From positions 1 to 34,770 of the forward strand of contig JAFGKR010000187.1 in assembly GCA_016928515.1 (NCBI GenBank): a DNA stretch of 34,770 nt, read 5' to 3'. This document shows, piece by piece, positions 17,349 through 24,611 of this stretch; position 1 is the first letter of the stretch; every line of letters begins with the position of its first letter. A program made the position numbers and the translations under genes. Source of the stretch: Bacteroidota bacterium. GTDB taxonomy: Bacteria > Bacteroidota > Ignavibacteria > SZUA-365. The notes below the pieces were generated by a model. That model ran no database searches. It saw only the letters and a program-made list of their open reading frames with translations, and was not told where the DNA came from.

Positions 17349-20300
17349 TTACCGTTCCACCATGATGAACCCTGCCCAGAAAAAGGGATGTGCATACTCC
17401 CTGCGCATTCTCTTCCGTGCCTCTCGAAATGCCCTGTAGGCGTCATTGCTCTCAAGCAGTCCCTCGTAAAACCACTGCATCATCATCGCGGTGGGTTCAT
17501 CCGCCACTTTCCACAGTGTCATCAGCAGGCACTCCGCCCCTGCGACCTGAAACGCCCGCTGCAAACCGAAAATGCCTTCGCCGTTGGTAATATCCCCAAG
17601 TCCTGTTTCACAGGCGGAGAGTGTCACGAGTTCCGTCCCTGTCAAATCCAGTCGACTGATTTCCAGCGCACTCAGGATACCGTCATCACCTCGCGTCGGG
17701 GGAGATTTTCCGGTCCACACTTCGTTCACTCCACTGAATACCAGTCCTGCTCGGAGCATGGGATTATCTTCAACACGAAGCTGTTGCGCTCCCCCGCGGG
17801 TTACGATTTTCTGTCTCTCGTGGGTATCACCGATCCGGGGAACCGGGAAAAAAAATCCGTGTGTTGCGATATGAAGGATTCGCGGACTCGACCCGCTGAG
17901 GGCTTTGACTTTCTCTTCGCGTGCCTGTGGGCCGACAAGTGTAACGTGCGTGATGTTTCGTGCAGAACAGATTTCCGAAATCCGTTCGACTTCCTTCATC
18001 GTTCCCGGCAGCGGTCCCCACGCCCCCCCACGCGTAATATCACCGCCCGGGACCTCATCCGTATCCTCATCTGAACTCAGTTCTCCGAACTGCGGTGCTC
18101 CCAGAAGTACGACGCTTTGTGGTGAACGGTACCGTGACGGTTTGAAGCGGATATTGCGTGAGAGCAGATCGCGTGATCCTGTGAGGAAATGGAGTTCATA
18201 CCGATCATCGAGGTAGGTTGTAGATGTCCCCTCTCCGGTAACCAGGGCATGAAATGAAAGGCGATGGAGAACACCGTCGGGAACCAGGTAACAGGTTCGT
18301 ACATTTTTCAGCTTCTCTTCCAGTGGCTGCCAGACGAGAGAATACAGCTCTGCGGATAGTTGTGGATCGGAAACATAGTTCTCTTTCTGCGGATGCATCG
18401 TGCCATCGAGATACGGACGGAGTTGGTCCTCGCGTGCAAGCGGCACGATGACGGGGTCGTCGGTCCTGGTGAGGACTACCGCAGAATAGAGAATGGTATC
18501 CGTACTCGTCCGATAGTCGTAGTGAAAGGGATGCACGACGAATTCGACGAGGGCTTCATCCGCCTCGAGCTGTCTGCGCACGTCCATCCAGTCGGCGTCC
18601 TGTCGTCTGCGAAGTTTATCATACTCACGGTCGAGCTTCCGCAGGGTGGCGTCGAGCGAATCCGCACTGCGTTGAATGCGGCGTCGTTCCTCCATGAGAA
18701 GAGCATCGTGCGGTCTGCCGGCGAGAGCCGCATCCTGCTCACGTAATGTCGTCAGGCGACCGTTCAGTTCGTCCGCAAAGCGATTTTTCGATCCCTCCGC
18801 GCTGCGGCGTGCCGTTTCATTCGCCACAGCCCCCTTGAAACGCAGCATTGCCTGCAACAGCAATATCGGGATCTCCCTGTCATGATCAGCATACTGAACG
18901 CAGAACTGCCCTATCAGATCGAGGTTGGGTTTCAGGACGGTATTCATGTACTCGAGTTGATGGCGCTCACTGTCGAAGCCGAATGATTGTTTCATTGCGA
19001 TATCGAGGTGATGCATCAACTCCTGCAGGTGCAGAAGTGCCTTGCCGATCTCTTGTTGCTGGGCGTACATCTGTGCGACAATGCGCTCTGCCGCGATACG
19101 TTCCGTATGACCGTCATCGAACATCTCGCGACGAATTTCCAGTGATTCCTCCAATTGTGCGCGTCCTTCTGCGGAGAATCCCGATTCCACGTTCATCCGG
19201 CCGAGGTTCCCCAGAGCGACCGCCAGCTCTACCCCATCAGGCTGGTTCAGTGCGCGAAACTCCTCAACGGCCTCCGCGAAATGCAGTCGGGCTTCCCCGC
19301 TGTGTCCCTGATCGCGATACAGCGTGCCAAGGTTATTGTACTGCCGCGCAATTTCCGGATGTGGACGCTCATACAACCGTTTCACCATTTCGAGTACGGA
19401 GACATAGAGTCGCTCCGCTTCTTCGAGACGCCATTGCTGTGCGTAAAGGGAGGCGAGATTATTCAGCACGATCGCGCGTTGCTGATGATCACCGGGGTAC
19501 AGCGAATCGAGCATGGCGCGCGCAGCTTCGAAATGTTCTTCCGCATCAGAGAACCGGCCGCGGATCATGTGGAAATATCCCATGTTGTTCAAGGACAGCA
19601 GCACATCGGCATGTGGCCCGGGATGCAGTCTTCGTCGCATTTCAAGGGATTCCCGGTACAGGGGCTCTGCTTCCGCATCCATACCGCGTGACTGGAAGAA
19701 ACTGGCGAGGTTGTTCATTGCGGTTGCGACCGCCGGATGGTCACCTGGATACCGTCGTCGCGCCCGCTCAAGAACATCGACCATCAATCGCTCGGCTTCA
19801 GCAAGTCGGCCGAGACGCGTATAGAGATACGCGAGATTGTTTTTCAGCGTGATGACCTCATCGTGATCCGAATCACCATAGGTGGAGGACGCAATGCGGT
19901 TCGCCTCCAGGTACAGTTGCTCCGCATCCTGAAAGTGCCCGCTGGATGTCAGGAAATAGGCGAAGTTGACCATCGGGGAAATCAGTTCGGGAGCGCCGTC
20001 CGGATACAGCCGACGGTACATGGCCAGACTCTCGGCATAATACGATTCCGCCTGACGCGTCTTCCCGAGCCCTTCATAGAAGACGGCTAGATTGTTGTAA
20101 CCGATGGCCACCTCCACATGATCCCCTCCATAGATCCGCTGCTTCATCTCCATGGCTTCAAGAAATAGCGGTTCTGCGTGATCCGGCTTCCCCGCACGGT
20201 GCCAGTAGTATGCCATGTTGTTCATTGTCTGGGCAAGGGAGGGATGATCACCTGGATGCATGCGCCGGCGCATAGCGAGCGCTTCCGCATACAGTGGTCT

Positions 20301-20690
20301 GGCTGCCTCCGTGTTGCCCTCCGCATCGAGCAGGAAGGCACAATTCGAAAACGCATCAGCGACATTGGCATGATCGCCTCCCTGAATCCCGTCCTGTGCG
20401 AACGCGAGGGCACGGCGTGCGATGTCGGTCGTGCTGTCAGACCCGGCTTCGTATGCCGAAAGAAGTTCCATCAGCAGAAGCTGATAACGCACTGAATCTT
20501 CCACTGAACGCCACTGCCCCCGGGAGACATCGGGATAATCCCCGACGTCCCCGCTCTCCTGCGCCCGTGCACTCTGCCATGATGCAATGTGCCATATGGT
20601 GGAGAGGCAAAGACCGATGGTCAGAAGAAACCGGAACAGCGCAGGCATAGGGTGCTGCTCGGGAAACAGTCCGGGAAAGACAGGAGACAC
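17349..20690 (-). CDS. Secreted TPR-repeat CHAT-domain (caspase-like) protein (1113 aa)
   Basis: Residues about 75-560 contain roughly eleven kinesin-light-chain-type TPR repeats of 42 residues (e.g. PSLAQTMNNMAYYWHRAGK). A helical linker follows at 560-720, then a C-terminal CHAT domain, a caspase-fold cysteine peptidase. The catalytic pair is intact: H944 in HIATHGFF and C1027 in LSACETGLG; GEGIFGLQRAF and the terminal HPFFWAGFIMV are also typical. A hydrophobic segment ending near SARAQ predicts export, which is unusual for a putative protease of this fold. Two starts are possible: GTG 20690 with GGAGG eight bases upstream (used here) and ATG 20648, which gives a neater signal peptide but no clear ribosome site. 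Target unknown. The gene lies 17 bases downstream of the small HicB-like gene on the same strand. Confidence 0.87.
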   Translation of the reverse strand: MSPVFPGLFPEQHPMPALFRFLLTIGLCLSTIWHIASWQSARAQESGDVGDYPDVSRGQWRSVEDSVRYQLLLMELLSAYEAGSDSTTDIARRALAFAQDGIQGGDHANVADAFSNCAFLLDAEGNTEAARPLYAEALAMRRRMHPGDHPSLAQTMNNMAYYWHRAGKPDHAEPLFLEAMEMKQRIYGGDHVEVAIGYNNLAVFYEGLGKTRQAESYYAESLAMYRRLYPDGAPELISPMVNFAYFLTSSGHFQDAEQLYLEANRIASSTYGDSDHDEVITLKNNLAYLYTRLGRLAEAERLMVDVLERARRRYPGDHPAVATAMNNLASFFQSRGMDAEAEPLYRESLEMRRRLHPGPHADVLLSLNNMGYFHMIRGRFSDAEEHFEAARAMLDSLYPGDHQQRAIVLNNLASLYAQQWRLEEAERLYVSVLEMVKRLYERPHPEIARQYNNLGTLYRDQGHSGEARLHFAEAVEEFRALNQPDGVELAVALGNLGRMNVESGFSAEGRAQLEESLEIRREMFDDGHTERIAAERIVAQMYAQQQEIGKALLHLQELMHHLDIAMKQSFGFDSERHQLEYMNTVLKPNLDLIGQFCVQYADHDREIPILLLQAMLRFKGAVANETARRSAEGSKNRFADELNGRLTTLREQDAALAGRPHDALLMEERRRIQRSADSLDATLRKLDREYDKLRRRQDADWMDVRRQLEADEALVEFVVHPFHYDYRTSTDTILYSAVVLTRTDDPVIVPLAREDQLRPYLDGTMHPQKENYVSDPQLSAELYSLVWQPLEEKLKNVRTCYLVPDGVLHRLSFHALVTGEGTSTTYLDDRYELHFLTGSRDLLSRNIRFKPSRYRSPQSVVLLGAPQFGELSSDEDTDEVPGGDITRGGAWGPLPGTMKEVERISEICSARNITHVTLVGPQAREEKVKALSGSSPRILHIATHGFFFPVPRIGDTHERQKIVTRGGAQQLRVEDNPMLRAGLVFSGVNEVWTGKSPPTRGDDGILSALEISRLDLTGTELVTLSACETGLGDITNGEGIFGLQRAFQVAGAECLLMTLWKVADEPTAMMMQWFYEGLLESNDAYRAFREARKRMRREYAHPFFWAGFIMVER

Positions 20691-20707
20691 ATACCATACC
20701 TCCGGTG

Positions 20708-20935
20708 TCAGGAACGCACAATCAGTTTGTAATACGTCTTTTCCGCTTCGCGACGCGTGAAATCGAGATCGTGCCTGAAACCTGGTTCACGACGCAGAAA
20801 AAAAGCCAGACGCTCATGAAGTGCTGCGAGAGCATCGTCCTCGTTGGCTGCCCATGCCTCGCATTCGCGAATGGAGGGAATGGATGCGTCCACACCATCG
20901 ATGCACTTCTCGACGACCACGGTGAACTGCAGCAT
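20708..20935 (-). CDS. Small HicB-like protein (75 aa)
   Basis: The sequence begins with a beta strand and turn (MLQFTVVVEKCIDGVDASIP) followed by a helix (NEDDALAALHERLAFFL), the partial RNase-H-like fold of HicB antitoxins and related small proteins. No HicA toxin gene and no DNA-binding tail is visible, so it is probably an orphan HicB-type domain of unknown role rather than half of a toxin-antitoxin pair. ATG 20935 has GGAG eight bases upstream; an in-frame GTG at 20944 would instead overlap the acyl-CoA dehydrogenase stop by three bases. It is likely in one transcript with the dehydrogenase. Confidence 0.65.
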   Translation of the reverse strand: MLQFTVVVEKCIDGVDASIPSIRECEAWAANEDDALAALHERLAFFLRREPGFRHDLDFTRREAEKTYYKLIVRS

Positions 20936-20940
20936 GGCGA

Positions 20941-22083
20941 TCACTCCGTGAGGATGTACCGTGAGATGACAAGCCGCTGTATCTCGGATGTTCCTTCTCC
21001 GATCTGCAGCAGCCGCTGATCGCGGTAGAAACGCTCGATGTCATATTCCTTCATCAGACCGTAGCCGCCATGAATCTGCACGGCTTCGTCCGCAACTTCT
21101 CTTGCGATCTCTGAGCAGTACAATTTCGCCATTGCCGAGAGCTTGGCGAATTGCTGCCCGGTTTGTTTCAGCCAGCAGGCCTTGTAGAGCAGATTGCGCC
21201 CAAGTTCGACTTTCGTGGCCATATCCGCGAGTTTGAATGCGATCACCTGAAACTTGGAGATCGGTTTCCCGAATTGCCGGCGCTGTTTGCTGTATTCCAG
21301 TGCCAGCTCGTATGCACCCTGAGCAAGACCGAGTCCCATTGCCGCAATGGAGAGACGTCCATCATCGAGCGTCTGCAGCATGATGTGAGAACCGTCTCCT
21401 CTCTCACCGAGCAAGTGATCCTCCGGGACGGTGCAGTCATCGAAATACAATTCGGAAGTATTCGACGCGCGCCACATCATCTTTTCCTTCATCGTCCGTG
21501 CAGTGAATCCCGGAGTGTTCTGATCGACGATGATCGTGGAAAATTCTTTCCTCCCGTCTTCCTCTCCGGTCACTGCCTGCACTGTCGAGCCCAGTGTGAT
21601 CTCCGTTGCCCCGTTCGTGATGAATATTTTCGAACCGTTGATGATCCACTTCCCGTCTTCGAGACGGGCGTTGGTCTTCGTACCCCTTGAATCCGAACCG
21701 GCTTCCGGCTCGGTCAGACCGAAGGACCAAAGACCGTTGCCTGTGCACAGGGGCGGAATGTATTTCTGCTTCTGCGCCTCCGTTCCGTGATAATAGAGCG
21801 GACCGATACCCAGGGAATTATGTGCTGCCACGGTCGCCGCCTGCGATCCGTCAATGCGGGCCAGTTCCTCGACTGCAATGATATAGGAAAGATAGTCCAT
21901 GCCCTGTCCCCCGTATTCCGGTGAGACAACCACACCGAACAGCCCGAGTTCACCCATTTTTTTCGTAAGGTCATACGCAAATTCTTCCTTGTCGTCGAGG
22001 TCCTTGGCGCGTGGCCGAATTTCCTCTTCCGCGAATTCTCTTACCGTATTGCGTAACAGCCGATGCTCTTCCTGCTCGTACAT
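20941..22083 (-). CDS. Acyl-CoA dehydrogenase (380 aa)
   Basis: A FAD-dependent enzyme introducing the alpha,beta double bond into acyl-CoA, cytoplasmic, normal family length. Visible motifs: FGLTEPEAGSDSRGTKTNAR (FAD/substrate region), KIFITNGATEIT, QTLDDGRLSIAAMGLGLAQG, the VQIHGGYGLMKEYDIERFYR signature and EGTSEIQRLVISR, whose glutamate corresponds to the catalytic base of short- and medium-chain members. The chain is most like butyryl-CoA or general short-chain types, but exact specificity is not readable. ATG 22083 is chosen for the AAGGAG site upstream and the family N-terminus (EEHRLLRNTVREFAEEEI); an in-frame ATG at 22146 would add 21 atypical residues. Confidence 0.93.
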   Translation of the reverse strand: MYEQEEHRLLRNTVREFAEEEIRPRAKDLDDKEEFAYDLTKKMGELGLFGVVVSPEYGGQGMDYLSYIIAVEELARIDGSQAATVAAHNSLGIGPLYYHGTEAQKQKYIPPLCTGNGLWSFGLTEPEAGSDSRGTKTNARLEDGKWIINGSKIFITNGATEITLGSTVQAVTGEEDGRKEFSTIIVDQNTPGFTARTMKEKMMWRASNTSELYFDDCTVPEDHLLGERGDGSHIMLQTLDDGRLSIAAMGLGLAQGAYELALEYSKQRRQFGKPISKFQVIAFKLADMATKVELGRNLLYKACWLKQTGQQFAKLSAMAKLYCSEIAREVADEAVQIHGGYGLMKEYDIERFYRDQRLLQIGEGTSEIQRLVISRYILTE

Positions 22084-22186
22084 GGATCTCTCCTTGCTGT
22101 GAGTGACACGTGAGGGATGTCCGCCGCGCTTCGGAGAAAGCGCCAACCGGAATCTGAATCACGGGAAACGGGATCGATTTTCAGGA

Positions 22187-22216
22187 AATATACAGTAACG
22201 CTGTGGAGGAATCCAA
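22187..22216 (-). promoter_or_regulatory. Possible promoter for the acyl-CoA dehydrogenase gene
   Basis: On the minus strand TTGGAT (22216-22211) and TATATT (22192-22187) are 18 bases apart, about 100 bases before the ATG at 22083. The match is moderate. Nothing else in the 22084-22335 gap was recognised apart from the short tandem repeat at 22291-22328. Confidence 0.35.
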
Positions 22217-22290
22217 CGTATTGACAGTCGACCGGACAAAAGAATATGCGGGCTCCTTCCCCATTGCCGCTTCTTCGACCTCGCGAACGT

Positions 22291-22328
22291 GATGAAAGAA
22301 TGCCTCAGGAATGAAAGAATGCCTCAGG
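22291..22328. repeat. Tandem duplication of a 19-base unit
   Basis: Two adjacent copies (22291-22309 and 22310-22328) of the unit ATGAAAGAATGCCTCAGG plus one variable leading base (g or a), followed by the beginning of a third (GATGAA). It lies 8 bases beyond the transporter stop codon and looks like replication slippage; no coding or regulatory role is evident. Confidence 0.85.
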
Positions 22329-22335
22329 GATGAAT

Positions 22336-23271
22336 TCAACGCCCGTCAGATCCGCTGTCCGGAGGCAAGGGTTGTATCGTCACGTGTGCGCCACGCTCTC
22401 CGAGACGTTGCAGTACGATTCCACCGACGATCAGAACCAGGCCCGAAACGGTTGAAGCGGATATATCCTCCCCGACGACATGGTGAATGACAAGGAGCGA
22501 GAGAAAGGGAGAAAAATATACCAGATTGCTGATGCGAGCTGTCGTCGATGACAGTGTCAGTGCCTGCATCCAGAAGATGAATGTCAGTCCCATCTCAAAC
22601 ACACCGACATACATCGAACCGAGAAGGGCTGAGAGCGAGACTGCATCGGCGGAGCCGGAGAGAAGAAGCAGCATGGTCACATAGACGCTGCCGAAAGCAA
22701 AGCTGCCGGTCAGTTTCAGAACGGGATCTCCGTCTCCCCGCATATTGAGAATCCAGTACAATGCCCAGATGAAGGAACTGCCGACGGCAAGCGCTACGCC
22801 CTCGATGTTCGTGAAGTCCATGCCAATCAGATCGCCGCGTGTGGATATCACCACAACACCACTGAAACTGACCAACATTGCACCGAGACTGCGCAGACGT
22901 ACCCGCTGACGCAAAAGAAGAATGGAAAGAAGAACAAGAACGATCGGCCACGTATAGTTCAGCGGCTGTGCTTCCTGCGCCGGAAGAAGGTCATACGCCC
23001 GGAACAGCACAAGGTAATACAGGAAAGGATTCAGCAAGCCACGAAAACCGGCAGCAACCCATTCCTTCCTCGTCCAGGTTCGAACATCCCGGAGCCGGCC
23101 CCGAATCGCACTCGCGGTCAGGAGTACAGCGAATGATGTCAAGGTGGAAATCATCAGCAGTTCATGCACGCCTGTCACGCGCAGGGTCAGCTTGAACGCC
23201 GATGCCACCGTCGACCAGCACAGGACGGCGGATGCGGCATACATATAGGCACGCGCTTGCGTATTCATCAT
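22336..23271 (-). CDS. EamA/DMT-superfamily transporter (311 aa)
   Basis: An inner-membrane protein with about ten hydrophobic helices in two EamA halves, the usual 300-residue size. It begins MMNTQARAYMYAASAVLCWS, with the typical first-helix SAVLCWSTVASAFK motif; the second half begins near IEGVALAVGSSFIWALYW. Members export amino acids, metabolites or drugs; the substrate is unknown. Two adjacent ATGs (23271 and 23268) follow a CGGAG site, and the second has the better spacing. Longer in-frame extensions would run into the upstream porin promoter region and lack homology. It is divergent from the porin at 23454. Confidence 0.88.
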   Translation of the reverse strand: MMNTQARAYMYAASAVLCWSTVASAFKLTLRVTGVHELLMISTLTSFAVLLTASAIRGRLRDVRTWTRKEWVAAGFRGLLNPFLYYLVLFRAYDLLPAQEAQPLNYTWPIVLVLLSILLLRQRVRLRSLGAMLVSFSGVVVISTRGDLIGMDFTNIEGVALAVGSSFIWALYWILNMRGDGDPVLKLTGSFAFGSVYVTMLLLLSGSADAVSLSALLGSMYVGVFEMGLTFIFWMQALTLSSTTARISNLVYFSPFLSLLVIHHVVGEDISASTVSGLVLIVGGIVLQRLGERGAHVTIQPLPPDSGSDGR

Positions 23272-23453
23272 GCTCCGATGCGAAATATACCCGAAATCAC
23301 TGCGGCGCGAAAACCGGAAGCAGAAAAACAGACAGGTCTTTGTGAAGAAGGATGATTTCCACATTTTGTACCCATCGATCTGCGCTGAGGCAGAGGCCGG
23401 TTTTCGCTCTTTCCGGCATATTTCCACATCATTTCACATACGGAGATCCCTTC

Positions 23454-24587
23454 ATGAGAATACGTCTGTTCTCCTGCCTGATCATGCTGTGCGCATCGCA
23501 GATCACTCTGAATGCTTCCGCCCTTCCTGATCCCCCCGACAAGGATTCTTTGCGCATGATCATCCAGGAATTTCTCGATCCGTATGGAGTCGAGGTCTCC
23601 GGTCACTTCTTCATCGCATTCGAAATGGGTGATGACAACGGAGAAGCATTCAGTGATTTCTTCATCAATCGCGGATATATCAACGTCAAAAAAGAGTTTC
23701 TCCCGGGAGTGTTCGGTCGTATCACCCCGGATATTTCCGTCGATCGTGAAGGGGACGGCGAGGGGGATTTGGAGATGCGACTGAAGTATTGTTATGTCGG
23801 TGCGGACCTTCCGGATTGGTCGATCTTCACTCAACCATCGGTGGAATTCGGCCTGGTGGAGCGCCCCTGGCTCGGTTTTGAGCAGAAAGTGAATACGTAT
23901 CGCGTGCAGGGATACATGTTTCTTGAAAGCAACGGAATCCTGAATTCCTCGGACTTCGGTGCCTGCGTCATGACATTGTTCGGTGGTGAGATGCCGCAAT
24001 CATACACACACGAGGTCAATTCCAACTGGCCCGGTCGATACGGCAGCCTTGCGGTCGGCATCTTCAATGGCGGAGGATACCATGCCATCGAACAAAACAT
24101 CAACAAGACACTGGAGACACGGGCAAGCCTGCGTCCTCTGCCTGGCCTCATCCCCGGACTGCAGTTCACATACGCAGGTGTCATCGGAAAAGGGAATCGC
24201 TCCGCGCCGGTGGACTGGAACATGCATGTCGGTTTCATCTCGTTCGAGCACCGGTATCTTGTGTTTACCGGTACATACTTCAGTGGAACCGGGGATTTCA
24301 AAGGTAGCGCGGTGGACGAGCAGGGCATTCCCATCGATCAGGAAGGCTTCTCGGTATTCACCGAACTCCGCCTCCCGAAGGTACCCCTGAGCCTGATAGC
24401 ACGCTTCGACCGAATGCGTGATATGCCGGAGTTCGGCCGAAAAAAGCGGACCGACCGCATCATCGCGGGTCTCGCATACAGGTATGCAAAGAAAAGCAAA
24501 GTGCTGATCGATTACGAGACTGCGAAGGATCAGAACGGAACAATCCTCCTCGATGCGGCGAAATTCAGCGTCGAATATGCCTTCTGA
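23454..24587 (+). CDS. Outer-membrane porin-like beta-barrel protein (377 aa)
   Basis: A signal peptide (MRIRLFSCLIMLCASQITLN, cleavage near NASA) is followed by alternating strand patterns ending in a terminal aromatic strand (KFSVEYAF), typical for barrel insertion by the BAM complex. Its design (VSGHFFIAFEMG, YINVKKEFLPGVFGRITPDI, FIKR-like charged strands) suggests an OprO/OprP-type or general porin. It is not closely similar to the two paralogous porins at 2045-4972. It converges with the phosphate transporter gene 25 bases away, which may be coincidence. ATG 23454 has CGGAG upstream; an ATG at 23352 is rejected because it precedes the signal peptide by 34 residues. Confidence 0.72.
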   Translation: MRIRLFSCLIMLCASQITLNASALPDPPDKDSLRMIIQEFLDPYGVEVSGHFFIAFEMGDDNGEAFSDFFINRGYINVKKEFLPGVFGRITPDISVDREGDGEGDLEMRLKYCYVGADLPDWSIFTQPSVEFGLVERPWLGFEQKVNTYRVQGYMFLESNGILNSSDFGACVMTLFGGEMPQSYTHEVNSNWPGRYGSLAVGIFNGGGYHAIEQNINKTLETRASLRPLPGLIPGLQFTYAGVIGKGNRSAPVDWNMHVGFISFEHRYLVFTGTYFSGTGDFKGSAVDEQGIPIDQEGFSVFTELRLPKVPLSLIARFDRMRDMPEFGRKKRTDRIIAGLAYRYAKKSKVLIDYETAKDQNGTILLDAAKFSVEYAF

Positions 24588-24611
24588 TCTCAGGTGCTTT
24601 TGTTCGAGATC

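Noticed and set aside
17349-20690. CRISPR type III-E link for the CHAT-TPR protein
   Set aside because: No repeats, Cas proteins or gRAMP-like gene are present in the window, and the TPR type and signal peptide differ.
20708-20935. HicAB toxin-antitoxin pair
   Set aside because: No HicA-like ORF is found on either side; the neighbours are the acyl-CoA dehydrogenase and the CHAT protein.
22221-22249. TTGACA on the plus strand followed by ATATGC about 17 bases on
   Set aside because: The -10 match is poor and no plus-strand gene begins before 23454, so it would only drive antisense RNA.
23422-23438. Possible Pho box before the porin gene (TTCCACA and TTTCACA)
   Set aside because: The spacing is 10 rather than 11 bases, the halves differ, and the site lies only about 16 bases before the start codon.
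24592-24611. Possible terminator between the porin and pit genes (GATCTC...GAGATC)
   Set aside because: The 6-base stem with a 14-base loop has no following T-run, so it is not convincing.
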